Notes: generated by a model from the sequence alone, not told the origin. A stretch of DNA of 64,000 nt from Medicago truncatula (GCF_003473485.1 NC_053045.1:39592494-39656493); one strand, 5' to 3'; positions 28,875-40,911 are shown, counted from the first letter of the stretch. Made by a program: numbers and translations.

Positions 28875-29253
28875 CAGTGGCGGAGCCAGAAAAAAATGTC
28901 AGGGTGGGCCACTAAAATTAACTATTGAAAAATTGTTTAAAGTCTCGCAAATTAGACCTATAATTGAATTATTTAAATTTTTCGGGTGGGCCACTACACC
29001 AATTTGCGGGAATTTGGATCAACCGAAACCTAAAACCGACATAAAATTGTATAAAAGCTCGCAAAATAGACCTATAATTGAATTATTTAAATTTTCGGGT
29101 GGGCCACTACACCACTTTGCAGGAATTTGGATCAACCAAATCATAAAACCGACTCAAAATTGCATAAAATCTCGCAAAACCTATAATCATTGATTTTTTA
29201 ATTTTTCCGGGTGGGCCGTGGCCCACCCCATCCCATGAAGGGCTCCGCCACTG
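28875..29253. mobile_element. Non-autonomous hAT-type element, 379 bp
   Basis: Terminal inverted repeats CAGTGGCGGAGCC and GGCTCCGCCACTG. The 8-bp flank GATATCCT on the left matches GATATCTT on the right (7 of 8) once the later inner LTR is removed, and 8 bp is the hAT size. The interior has about 2.5 tandem copies of a unit of roughly 111 bp containing GGGTGGGCCACTACACCA. No transposase. It sits inside the outer LTR. Confidence 0.8.
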
Positions 29254-29258
29254 GATAT

Positions 29259-31266
29259 TGTAACACCCGTTACCCAAAAGTAATTAAATATAAAATATTC
29301 ATCAGAGTAATTCATCAAACGGGCATGCTACACTACATTTCAAAATTTATTAAATAGAATATAAAAATCCATTTATTAAACATCCAATGAAGTCATCATT
29401 TAAACAGCAGCGGAATATTATTCATCAAACATCAACAATGGTTTTAAAACTCCAAACAATATCTTGGCATAAGCCTCAACAACATAATCAATCATCATAG
29501 GGCCACAACATCAGGTTCCAAAATAAGATACATAGGAAAGAAAACAATAATAAGAATATTTCTCATCCCACGTATCAGAGCCCTAGACACGACACTTGAG
29601 CCACCACCGACTACTCAAGATCACCTGCAAGTTACCCATAGGAATGACAACATTTTCAAGCAGAATGGGTGAGATTCACAACAATAAAATATAGATATTA
29701 AAATCTTCAATTGAATCTAACACCCTATAACATCAAATACATCATCTTGCAAATATAAATAAATAATTCACAAGCAACAACAACATCATCAAGATCCACC
29801 CATCACAATATGTATACAAATATATATATATATATATATTCATCAACAACATCATCATCATCAATTTGGCAACTACAACCAACAACTAAGACTCATGCAT
29901 GACATGACAACACCACTAAGACTCCTCAAAATATGCAGTTATGCATGTGGTACCAGACAGGACCGAAGCCCTCACCGCTTTTGAATAGTTAAAGCATTCA
30001 TCAGGACCGAAGCACTCACCGCTGTGAACAACTAGTGCTCCAGGACATGAGTCCTCTCCGCTGTTTATGCATATGCAATGGACCTACTTGTGTATATCTA
30101 TATACAACTTGACCATGCATACATACTCCATATGACTCCATTTAAACAACATGTATGATTCAATAATTTTAGCATACATCACAGTCATCAGCAACAACAT
30201 CAATTAGAGATCCAACAATCCAGAATAATGCACAATTAAATATAACTATGCTCAAAACAACAACATCAATCACTACCATTCATGCAAGCAAATTCAGCAC
30301 TCAAAAACTGGGTAGCTCGCCTCGCGAGCACATCTGCTCGCTATGGCGAGTTCACAAAACAAGCTACTCGCCATGGCGAGTTCAAGGCGAGTGAAAAATA
30401 GGTGCTCTCGGGAATTTGACATTTTTTTCACTCAAACCTCAATTCTAAGCTCCCTATTCATCTTTTTAACCTAAAACTTGCTCCAGTCATCATTAAAATC
30501 ATTTAGGTACATTAAACCATCCCCAAAATATCTTATAATAACAATTGAAAAATCAAGTTTTGAACTGGCTTGCTCGCCATGGCGAGTTGGTCTGCTCGCG
30601 AGGCGAGCCATGAAGTTGCTCCCTCGCGAGGCCAGCACAAGCTGCTTGCGAGGCGAGCGATGAACTTCTGTACGGGCAGAAAACAGGTTTTTCCCCAAAA
30701 TCCCATTTTCCTTCAATCCACTCCCCAAATTGGTTTACAGATGTGAGTTAACTTACTGTATGCACTCAGAACCTATTTCTAACATCAAAATCATCAATTC
30801 AACTCCAAAATCATCATTTCATCATAAAATCCCAAAATCCCAATTCACTCCAAAACTCTGTTAAACTCAAATTCAGAAATTAAATCAATACTACTGAAAT
30901 AAACCTCACCCTTACCTTAGAAATTGCAGAAGAAATGTGCAGCAAAATCACTCTTGGCTCTACTTGCTCTTCTCTACCTTTTCTCCCAAAAGTTGGTTTT
31001 CACGTACAATGCTTTCTAACTTCTATTTTTCTAACTTCCCACTTACTTAACTCCCTTCATTTCATTTAACTCCCTTTAATTCTATTAAATAATAAATAAC
31101 TCCCCAAACCCCAAAATAATTATTATTTATCACCTAGTCACATTAATATTAAAATCAACCATATAATAAAATATATCACACCACATAAATCACCAATATT
31201 AATTAAAATCACATATAAGACTCTAATTAAATCAAAATAAATAAATATATCGACTAGGGCGTTACA
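29259..31266 (-). mobile_element. Inner solo-LTR-like element, about 2.0 kb
   Basis: Bounded by TGTAACACCC on the left and GGGCGTTACA on the right, flanked by a perfect 5-bp duplication GATAT (29254-29258 and 31267-31271). Internal landmarks such as GGTGAGATTCACAAC read in reverse orientation relative to the outer element, which has a comparable GTGGAACTCACTGAG landmark. The two are therefore probably related LTRs in opposite directions. No coding sequence. It also has direct words of the type CTCGCCATGGCGAG near 30.35-30.6 kb. Read as a solo LTR fossil, the youngest layer of the nest. Confidence 0.75.
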
Positions 31267-31870
31267 GATATCTTGTCTCACCCCAATCCCTTTTACTTAT
31301 TTCAGATATTCAGGTTACCAGACGACATAATGGTTCGTGATGAAGAAACAGAAGTCGCTGGACTAAAGTTCGCGTCAGTGGTATTATTTCAAAGGTATAA
31401 GACGAGAACTTCCATATCTTATTCAGAAGAATTTTTTATTATTCTAATTTTAATGTATCCAATGCCAAGTTTAACATAAATGCTAGATAAATCCTAGGTA
31501 ATTTCTAGTAGGGGTGTTATAGTCCCCTTCCCTTTTTTTTCGGTGGTGAGCAATTAAGGGAGAGACTATTTTGTTAAATCCTTATAACTTGAATGACAAA
31601 CAGCGATACATAGACCGTACTTCTATTCACATTTTTTCACTCCAACACTACAACTTCTGAAGAATCTAATTTGTCCGACTAAAGCCTTAACAATTTTATC
31701 TACAGTGATTTTATGCTATTTTTTTACCACTTTTTTTTACAGCAATATGAAGATTTAGGTCCTTCAAGTTAATCTACATCTAATGCTGATACTGTGGAGG
31801 AGTTTTTTTTACGTATAAAACCGATTCATATGCCAAAACCATATTTACATGCTACATCTACTCTATCAAT

Positions 31871-32310
31871 ATGGTTTTGGCATATTTGATGTTAGGAGTA
31901 ATTGATAAAGATTTAGGTCCTGATAAAAGCAAAGTGCAAGTTTCTGGTGGTTCCAACAATCATACAGCTGCTAGTCTTAAAAGTGTTAAAATATTAAGCA
32001 AATTTTGGAGGAACATGGTAGACGATGACACTGCTACTGACAGTACTATGGAACCTGATATTGACACCGAAAAACAGGTGGCTGCTATGAAAACACAGTG
32101 AGGTTGAGAAGTACTTAGTTAAGCAATATGAGCTGGCCAGTCAAGTTAAACATGGCACGAAAACTAATAAGCAAAAGAGTCCTAAAGATCAAGTTGGTTC
32201 TGCGGGGATCAGAACTCGTTCTAAAATAGGGCAATCATTGTACTTAAGATTACTCTCTCATCTGTTATCTTCATTGTATCGATTAAATCTGGTCGATCAG
32301 GAGAGCGAGT
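31871..32310 (+). pseudogene. Unassigned coding-like region in copy A
   Basis: I do not recognise the family. The frame starts MVLAYLMLGVIDKDLGPD and carries an acidic, probably coiled region (DTATDSTMEPDIDTEKQVAA). Copy A loses the frame near 32100. Copy B at 48954-49367 stays open longer and continues VEKYLVKQYELANQVKHG then IGQSLYLRLLSHLLSSLY. It looks like exon material of an unknown gene, not an intact gene, since no upstream exons are evident. Confidence 0.4.
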
Positions 32311-33029
32311 GCGAGAGAGCGCCTAGCACGAAAGATTGTTTTGCTTTACTAAAAATACAAGGTGTTAGCGCTTTCAAATTACAAAATATTAATTTAGAGT
32401 ACAACCTATAGCTGTTTTAGTCCTCAAAATTATAAGAATATAGTTATAGTAATATAGCTCCTATAATTTACCAAATGTCTTTAGCCTCTTAAATTTAAAA
32501 AAATTTAATTTAGAAAATATCCACCAAAATCAATGAAATACTTGTTATTATCTTGAATGCCCTCTTCTATGCATCAAGAGAGAAAAAATAAATCTAGCAA
32601 TATGCTGATGCCACTGAGGCCAATTAGGTTGCTTACCAAAACTTTGATGCGAGGTTTTGTTTAGATATAGACGAATTAGGTTTCTCATCAATTAGCTAGA
32701 GTAGTTATTTTCAGTTAGCCCCGAAGTTAATATTTATTAAAACGACTAAATTGCCATTTTACAACATTCAAATGGTGGTTTACTCAAGTTAGAAACATCT
32801 CATGGTGTCTACTGTCGGATATGCTCTAAAAACAATGAACCAAACTACTCTAAATACAAATCTTACAAATTCGAACGTTAAACTATCCAGGGACTACCGA
32901 AGAGTGCTTCAGTGTGATATACATCATAAAAATATTGTGGGAACCTGCTGGATGATTTATGGTTATGGACAACTGATCACTAGAAAGAGGTGAATAATTT
33001 ACCAGCTCATGTTGGGTATTTCAAACTTA

Positions 33030-34641
33030 CTACTTGTATGCTAATGGACCAGATCTAGATACTGCAAATCTAGCAAGTGGACTGGGTCCAGTAATGCCAG
33101 AATTTGAACCTAGCACCATAATCCAAAGGCCCAGATCGATGGGTGCTCCTTAAGCTGCTAATATCAACGTCATAGAGGTGCTCTTGGCTATGTGATGATG
33201 ATCCTTTGAAGTATCCTGAATCATTGCCATAATACGGTGGTGTGGAGTCTCCACGAGGATGCCTCATCCTGAATCATGTGCCAGCAATGCAGGTGATTAT
33301 CGGGGTGATGCGTTCGTTATTTCCAATGGAGTTGATTGAGTATCGGCATAGTATTGACTGTCGACTGAACGGAGAATGGCATACGGAACATGAGTTTCCA
33401 ATGAGCTTCGCGGAAGGTATGGTGAAATCTCACAAAGTTGGTCTAGAAAGATAAGTTGTGCTACAAGATGAGATCTGTGCATAAATCCAAATATAACATT
33501 TTAGAAAACTACAAAATGAAAGACTAATGTTTCAGATAAAACAGAGCAAAGATGCATGAATTCTGCCTTGAATAAATGGCACTATCTTACCTTAATTAGT
33601 ATGTATGGTATTCTCTCTAACAAATAAACATATATAATCAAGCAAAATCGTATATAGGTACCTATGTGTTTCACTCCAAGAATCCAGTATCATCTCTGCA
33701 GAGAGTTTCACAAATAACTACAGCGTGGAGTTGATGCTTGCTTCAGCTGACATATGACCTGATAATTCAGGATCCATTCTCTCGCTGGCATGCCCATTGC
33801 TTAAAGACTGTCGATGCTGATGTTCACGTTCCAACCTCACAAACTCAATTCAAGCAATCACCGCTGATATGCACCTGCCAAGTACTGCATGGTTAGAGTG
33901 AGACAAATACTACCAAATATTATTGTACAATGGAATATTTCCAACTCCCATATAATTACTAGATAGTGGTGAATCCAATGATGTGCCAAATTATAACCAT
34001 GCAAAAACAACTTTCAGCTAAAACTTAACTATACTGACCTTGCCAAGCAATGTATATTGTTACTAAAACCCTCTGTTGTCAACATTAAATGCCGTGGTGG
34101 ACCAGATATTTGATGTCATGAATGTCGCAAATAAGTATGGTAACAAACTCCAAGAACCATCACTTGCACCACCAACATCCTCTAAAATTGATCTCACCCA
34201 AATGGAATCATGATTATTTACAACACCTAATATTTGCCACTGTTCTCATTCTGTTGATCTCTTCATTTTCTGGTACTACGTCAGGTAGATGGTTAACTAC
34301 CCCAGTTAGCAGTGAATGTATCAAGGGAGCACCTTCTTCAAATATGGCACCAGAAGCCTCATATAGTAGCCGATCAAAAGCCAGGGCCAGGCCAGCCTGA
34401 ATACAAAAATCTATCAGTGTTTCCAGATCAACTATTTGCTTCATAGAAGCTTCTCTTTTAATTCTATCACCAGCATGAAGACTGGTGTCAATGCAATTTA
34501 AAAGTGCAGCAGTGTGCTCTTTAAGCATTCTGTCTAGCCTGTCTACTCCATAGCCACCAAAAATACGTATAAAAGCCTGCAGTTCACTTATATCTGTGAC
34601 AGATTCTGCAAAATATCCACCAACAGACCTTGTACTCCTGA
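33030..34641 (-). pseudogene. NAP1-like (SCAR/WAVE complex subunit) pseudogene, 3' part, copy A
   Basis: The deduced pieces match the C-terminal quarter of plant NAP1 (Nck-associated protein 1 homologue, GNARLED), which activates ARP2/3 actin nucleation. Landmarks in gene order: GGYFAESVTDISELQAF (about 34.6 kb), MLKEHTAALLNCIDTS, GDRIKREASMKQIVDLE, WSLLPYLFATFMTSNIW (about 34.1 kb), RCISAVIA, HLVAQLIFLDQLCEISPYLP (33.45 kb), GYFKGSSSHSQEHLYD, RFAVSRSGPLAYK and the stop at 33030. Introns persist, so it came by DNA duplication, not reverse transcription. It is broken: about 13 residues after CIDTS are missing, there are frameshifts near 34207 and 34055, an extra stop near 33720 and another shift after SGPLDYGA. 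The 5' end is cut at 34641. Confidence 0.85.
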
Positions 34642-34701
34642 ACGTACAAGAATGTATGCAAAAATCTTAAAATGTGTTGGCAAAATTCTATATCAGGCCC
34701 T

Positions 34702-37216
34702 TTACCACAAGCCAATGGCTTTCCACCAAATAGACCCGAGTCCAAGCCAGATGACAATGTTAACAATACTAATAACAAAGCCATAACCCCACCATTTGGC
34801 AAGTGGGACATAGTTGGCACCGAAAAATACTGGAGCAGACCCAATCCCATAATGAGTAAGGCCTCCCATAAGGTTGGAGAGGAATGACAACAACATGGCT
34901 CCGAAGAATGGTGGAGTTCCCAAAGCAGTAGCAACAGACAAAAATGCAGTAAACATAGCACCAATATGAGCAGCTCCACTGGCAAAGAAGTAATGAGAGT
35001 AGAAGTAAAGGAGGACCAGTATGTTAGTTTGTTTTAATTCAAGTTTAGTTTTAGTGATAATCACAATCAGTGGTTAATCACAGTTTGTTTTAGTTTGTTA
35101 TGAAGTTTGTTACAAGTTTGTTAGAGGTTAGCAGATAAGATCTAGAGTTTGTTACATTGCTTCTGCTTCAAGCAACTTAGCTAGACATTGTATATAAGCT
35201 ACCTCCTTTGTATATTTTGAATGTAGAATCAATAAAGATCATTTACAATTTCATCATAACTTTCTTCTCTCTCAATTCTCTCTCTAATTCACATAAACCT
35301 TAGAATCAGAAACTGCTTCTGAACTAACTTCTGAACTAGCTTCCGCTTCTGATTTTTGCGCTATCACAGTATACCAAAAGATAGTTGCCATGAAAGAGAC
35401 CCAATCCACCAACAAACTGTGTAATAACAGTAGCAAACTCTTTCATTGACATAATCAAGGTATATATATAAAATTGTTTCAATAATTACTCAAAAATTGA
35501 AATTCTATCATAAAGAATGGTGCATAATGCAACACATCGGTAATATTGAATGGTATGCATGTAACCTATTATTACACTTAAATAAATGGCATTTCTTCAG
35601 TGGCAATTACTAGGACTCATAGGACTAAGAAGTAAGTACTCATGATAACCTTGAGTGGACCAATTTAAAACCAAAAGAAAATCACATATAAATACCAGAG
35701 GAAGGGAGGTTTTGATTTAGTATATGCTTTGACCATGAAACAGATGCTGATCAACTCAGAAGTAGGAACAAAGCACCCCAAATGAACCAAGATCCATGAT
35801 GTGTTCCAAGAGAACACAGAGCACAAGCATGCCGATCAATCATTACTTACTAGAGGCATGTATGTCAAATAATCATAAAAAGCTGGCTGAAAGCTTATTT
35901 GCTTCTGAATATTTCAAAACATGCTCCAGTGGTTGATTTGGTCAAACAACTAGTAAAAGATAGTATGAAATAAATTAAACAAAAAATCATGCATTCACCA
36001 TTTTACCCCAGAAAACAGATGAAAGGCAAAAGAACTGAAGATCAACGATCATCAGAAGCAGCATAAATAAAGTTTAATGAATATTACACTCGAGGTAGAA
36101 AGATGAGACATGAAATATACCTTGACTACAGTTTGACTGAACCAAGAGATGAGACCATATTTGTTCAAGTACCCAGCCATTGCAATGAGGGCAGCAAACC
36201 ACGTGAGTATCCCAAGCAACACCCTCAGCTAAGCACTCTTTCCATGTTACAACCCCTGAAATGAGGAGTACAGCTAATCCAAGAATGGCAGCAGTTACGG
36301 CATCTATATTAAGAAGCCCTCCAAACACCCAAAGTCCCACCTGGTAAAATTGAGCGAGGGATGGAATAAGTCACAAAAAAAAAACTAAAATTCTAAGGCA
36401 TTTAAAGTACTACACTGTATTCACCAAATCAAGACATAAGGTATACATCAATGCAACTACTACTAGACAAGGTTTTAAAAAAGATCCACTACTCGGAACG
36501 TCAAAGTTTTTTATGTCCCTATGACTGCATTGAGACCGCGATCGTGACCGCATCATCCATATTTGTCAGGAATTTTCGCAATATCAAGGATAGCAACAGT
36601 GGTTTAAACACTTGCTACTAAATGATTAGTTTTGAAGACCATTAGGAGGATGCACAACCTAATTTAGAAAACAAATTTAAAGATGGAGTAACGAGTCATT
36701 AACCAATGCCTAATGATTTACAAGTCACTCAGCTAAAAAGCAAACCACACCATCTGTCTAATGACCAACCAACAATGCAAATTGGACGCTCAACTCAATA
36801 AGCACAAAAGTCCCAACAGAAACGGTTGAGAAACAAAACCATTCTACTATATACTGTTAACATTTGATTCCAAAAGGGTATGGCACAGAAATGGCATCAT
36901 AAGTTTGTGATCGGTTGAGTGGCATGAGGACCAACTTTGCATATAGATTGGCTTTTCTAAAAATTTGGGTTCAGTCTAACTCAAATGTAACTTAGCAAAC
37001 AGAGTTACAAACTATGAAAGTAAAATCTACAAAAACAGTTCCAAAATAGTGAAGTTATCTACCCAATTTCATGTTTATACTCTATAACAAAACACATTAT
37101 ATTAGACAAATAAATTGTGCAAACTTATTACCGTAAGAAACAGAGTGGCAGTCATAATTTTCTCATTAGTCGTCATAGGCCCCATTTTCTCCCTAGCAAG
37201 CTTAGGTGCATCAGGA
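34702..37216 (-). pseudogene. DiT1-like plastid 2-oxoglutarate/malate translocator pseudogene, 3' half
   Basis: DiT1 exchanges 2-oxoglutarate and malate across the chloroplast inner envelope. The recognisable minus-strand exons are 37216-37132 (KMGPMTTNEKIMTATLFLT), 36340-36121 (VGLWVFGGLLNIDAVTAAIL, then VVTWKECLAEGVAWDT) and 35416-34702 (FVGGLGL, GAAHIGAMFTAFLSVATALG, NLMGGLTHYGIGSAPVFFGA, YVPLAKWWGYGF, ending AIGLW and TAA at 34702). Splice sites remain. It is non-functional: the 5' half is missing at the junction with the inverted duplication, a frameshift follows AWDT near 36214, another follows GGLGL near 35400, and a solo LTR (35022-35366) sits in the last exon. It is not present in copy B. 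Confidence 0.88.
35022..35366 (+). mobile_element. Solo LTR, 345 bp, in the DiT1 pseudogene exon
   Basis: Ends TGTTAGTTTG and GCGCTATCA (TG...CA), flanked by a perfect 5-bp duplication CAGTA (35017-35021 and 35367-35371). A TATA-like tgtatataag (about 35190) and AATAAAG (about 35232) occupy the expected U3/R positions. Short, typical of Copia-type or small LTR elements, though the family is not proven. It is a fossil: no internal region remains. Confidence 0.85.
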
Positions 37217-38190
37217 CTAGAGTTTGAAAAAGAGTTAGTAACACTTGGATGGAACATGTTTGCGTGCACTTTCCTTAAGCTAACATTGCCTGATAGTTTT
37301 TTGAACTTTCAAAAGGAATTCCCAGAACAACAAATTAGTGGTGGTTCTGCAGTAAGCGGACCAGCTCCAGCCGAAAGTAATGTTCCTGTCATACCTGAAA
37401 CTGTTCCTGATCGTGATTCTGCTGAATATGTTGCTAATTTGGAAATTCAAAAGTTATGCAAGGACCTCGAAACTAACCTCGTTGCTCTCGGTACAAAATT
37501 ACGTGCCGATATGGCCAAACCCATGATTTTTCTATTATGTATGCCAATTTGTTCGAAACCGTCCAAGCGTTTGCTTTGAAGGAACTTAGTCCGGGGGTGG
37601 ACAGTGGCAGGATTGCTGATCACATGTTTGACATGCAAAATCAATCTTTCAGGCCTATTGTAAGTAGCTTTTCTTTTTTATTGTATATTTTATTTTTAAC
37701 ATGTCATAAGTTGATTTCTTTTGTTCTCTCACCAGTGCTTATGCTATTAGATAAACTCAATAAGTTAATCCAATAAGGTTGATTAGGTGCAACATAATTA
37801 CCATCCAGTTATTGACAATACTCTGTTTATATGATTATATGTGTAGTCTAAGACTAAAACATTGAAGAACTGAAAGCTGAAGCAAAGAGGATAGGGAGGT
37901 TGGGTTACAATCACAAGTTCAACGTCAAATGGGTAAATAAAGATTTTGAATGCTATAATCCATTTGATTTGATTGGTTTCAATAAAGAACGGAATTACAA
38001 GGTTTTCATCGAAGTCAAGTCTACTATTTGGAAAACAAAGAATTGGTTCAATTTATCAAGTGTGAATATGGTTGGGCTAAGAAGAAAGGGCACAAATATA
38101 TCATTGCGCATATATACGTTGATTTGAAGACGGAAAAAGCAGAATTCAGGACTGAATTTGTGAATCCTGCTCATCATGATGAATTGATTA
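37217..38190 (+). pseudogene. Inverted partial copy (arm 1) of the DUF3883-like gene
   Basis: A + strand copy of the 3' part of the gene at 38368-40911. It starts abruptly inside an exon (EFEKELVTLGWNMFACTFLK), passes SGRIADHMFDMQNQSFRPIV (near 37640) and ends in the DUF3883-like exon (FDLIGFNKERNYKVFIEVKS near 37970). Relative to arm 2 it has an 11-base deletion near 37508. Both arms share a one-base shortfall at AAACCCATG that breaks the frame before MYANLFETVQAF. Its left edge cuts the DiT1 pseudogene. Confidence 0.8.
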
Positions 38191-39387
38191 TCTCTACACG
38201 CAACAGAACCACAAAAATTAATTTATCAAATTGATAGTAAGAGATGTAATAATATTGCATTTCATTTTTTGAATTCAATGTCAGAAGTTAACTAAAGTTA
38301 AGAATGAATTCTCAAAACTAGACTGATTACTTATTACACATTTATGTATCAAATACTACTACTTGGTGTATCTCATAGAGAGGTGCAATTCATCATGAGC
38401 AGGATTCACAAATTCAGTCATGAATTCTGCTTTTTCCGTCTTCAAATCAACGTATATATGCGCAATGATATATTTGTGCCCTCTCTTCTTAGCCCAACCA
38501 TATTCACCCTTGGATAAATTGAACCAATTCTTTATTTTCCAAATAGTAGACATGACTTCGATAAAAACCTTGTAATTTCGTTCTTTGTTGAAACCAATCA
38601 AATCAAATGGATTATGGCATTCAAAATCTTTACTTACCCATTTGACATTGTTGAACTTGTGATTGTAATAATCACATGCAAACTCCCCCACAACCTCCCT
38701 ATCCTCTTTGCTTCAGCTTTCAGTTCTTCAATGTTTTAGTCTTAGACTACACATATAATCATATAAACAGAGTATTGTCAATAACTGGATGGTAATTATG
38801 TTGCACCTAATCAACCTTATTGGATTAACTTATTGAGTTTATCTAATAGCATAAGCACTGGTGAGAGAACAAAAGAAATCAACTTATGACATGTTAAAAA
38901 TAAAATATACAATAAAAAAGAAAAGCTACTTACAATAGGCCTGAAAGATTGATTTTGCATGTCAAACATGTGATCCGCAATCCTGCCACTGTCCACCCCC
39001 GGACTAAGTTCCTTCAAAGCAAACGCTTGGACGGTTTCGAACAAATTGGCATACATAATAGAAAAATCATGGGTTTGGCCATATCGTCACCACATCGGCA
39101 CGTAATTTTGTACCGAGAGCAACGAGGTTAGTTTCAAGGTCCTTGCATAACTTTTGAATTTTCAAATTAGCAACATATTCAGCAGAATCACGATCAGGAA
39201 CAGTTTCAGGTATGACAGGAACATTACTTTCGGCTGGAGCTGGTCCGATTACTGCAGAACCACCACTAATTTGTTGTTCTGGCAATTCCGTTTGAAAGTT
39301 CAAAAAGCTATCAGGCAATGTTAGCTTAAGGAAAGTGCACGCAAACATGTTCCATCCAGGTGTTACTAACTCTTTTTCAAACTCTAA
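37217..39387. repeat. Large imperfect inverted repeat, arms of about 1 kb, spacer of about 200 bp
   Basis: Arm 1 is 37217-38188 and arm 2 is 38386-39387 reversed. The arms are nearly identical over roughly 970 bases, including an intron (37663-37870 and its mate 38735-38945). The spacer, about 38190-38385, is unique AT-rich sequence. A transcript reading through from the 40.9 kb promoter would fold into a long double-stranded RNA. Confidence 0.9.
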
Positions 39388-40911
39388 CACACCATCAAGT
39401 GTCAGAGTTCCAGTATTTTCTAGGATGGGTGCGTATCTGAGGTTACCAACCATACTTATAAACCCACCAAGTGGGCCTGATAGGTGATAGTAGATTTCAT
39501 CATCTTGTATTAAAGAAGATGATAACTCTGACTTCATTCCATTGCAAATGATGTCAATCAAACCATACTGACCTTCACAATGCTTAGATAAGCATCCCCA
39601 GAAGCGAACTTTATTCACTCTTAATTCCTGCCCTGAATCAATCAAGTACCTGCACAATCAACAAGGTGTAATTACTAACAATCACATTCAACTTTGATAC
39701 AAAAAACAAACAGTGTCTAGACTCATATCTAAATCAACCACTCTTTAATATTTTGCTTGACATTACTACAAAATCAACATAAATAACATAACAAATGACG
39801 GATCCAGGAATTTCAATATGTGCATCCGTGCATGAACATAACTCTCAAGACCTTGGTATGGTGTGGCTCAACATTTCTACAATTCTGCATGTAGTTGCTG
39901 TCTATATACACTAGGTTACAAAAGAACGCCTGAAACCACAAATTTATACTAGGGTACTGTCCCTCTATAGCTCCAATTTGACAACATTTTGTACTAAATA
40001 ACGTATCACAAGACAATAGCAATTTTTCTGCATAAAAATATACCTTATCCAATAACCAGGAGAACAAGAATACTTTACACTTTCATATTTGTGGTTTGAA
40101 GTTTCAAACATATTAGAAAATGAGTTATCAATCAACTGCTTCCTGATCCAATATAGTTGAATGCGGAATTGCCTGTGGAAGGAATGCAAAGAATGTTGAG
40201 AACTGATCTCTGGGATCGCAGCGCTGTAAATTAAAAACAACAACAACAACAGAAAAAAACACATTACATACTACTTTGAAAATAATTGTGTGTGGATGAA
40301 TATAGATTTAAATTAGTCTCAACTTACGGTAATATCTGAAGCTGAAACCGGAGAAGAATATTCCCATCATCATTCAAGAAACCATGTCGAGGGTTACTAA
40401 CTTTCTCATGCCAAAATTTAACTTTCCCATTAGAATCAGGAGTACCTTTCTTGAATAAAAATAGTTTAGTGGGATCCCGATGGTTAATAGCAAAAACCAA
40501 TTCATCAGCAATTCTCGCATTGTCCAGCAACGTACTATGCTCATAAGAGGGTTCCAAAGTAATCTCATACTTGGTACCATCTGTCTATAACGGAAATCCC
40601 TAACAAAAATATAGATAAAATAATAAAAATAAAATAATGGAAATTAAAATATAGATTAAAATATAAATTTATTCATACCACGGTGAATGACTGCGGCCAA
40701 TCTGAATGAAATCTGTTTCCTTCCATTCGTTCCAATCATCATGAGGAGCATTCGTAATCTCAATGTCCGTATACAATGTTAGTTCTTCCTCAATATCTAC
40801 ATCTCCATCGTCTACCAAATACCTTGAATCCTTCAAATGCATCTTATTCCGATTAATAAATTCGTAAAACTTGCTGTAATTGAGGATTGCATCGTACTTT
40901 GGTTTTGCCAT
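38368..40911 (-). pseudogene. Multi-exon gene with DUF3883 / NO VEIN-like C-terminal domain, probably broken
   Basis: The N-terminal portion is not recognised. The minus-strand pieces are 40911 to about 40690 (MAKPKYDAILNYSKFYEFIN), 40571-40328 (YEITLEPSYEHSTLLDNARI, FLFKKGTPDSNGKVKFWHE), about 40225-40036 (FRIQLYWIRKQLIDNSFSNM), 39650-39090 (ELRVNKVRFWGCLSKHCEGQ, SGPLGGFISMVGNLRYAPIL), 39060-38945 and 38690-38368. The last encodes FDLIGFNKERNYKVFIEV, resembling the DUF3883 nuclease-like fold of plant NO VEIN proteins (pattern D...EVKST..NW). I could not join exons 1 and 2 in frame, and the frame is interrupted near AAACCCATG (39070), a defect shared with arm 1. A recently dead gene is likely. 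A misread splice site is the alternative. Confidence 0.55.

Larger units (their letters stand above)
27023..31521 (+). mobile_element. Outer solo-LTR-like element, with two later insertions
   Basis: A non-coding element bounded by TGTAATATCCC on the left and GGGGTGTTATA on the right, flanked by a perfect 5-bp duplication GTCCC (27018-27022 and 31522-31526). The empty site is preserved in copy B at about 48605. About 2.1 kb remain after subtracting the nested hAT and inner element. A TATA-like tatatataag lies near 27260, fitting LTR promoter position, and a 66-69 bp tandem array lies inside. No gag or pol is seen, so it is best read as a solo LTR fossil of an LTR retrotransposon, lineage undetermined. 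It entered after the segmental duplication. Confidence 0.75.
31522..34641. repeat. Segmental duplication, copy A, right part
   Basis: Collinear with 48606-51527 in direct orientation and estimated by eye as well above 95% identical. It contains an unassigned + strand open region, a stem-loop at 31828-31885 and a decayed NAP1 3' region on the minus strand. Homology to copy B stops near 34641, where DiT1-derived sequence begins. Confidence 0.9.
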
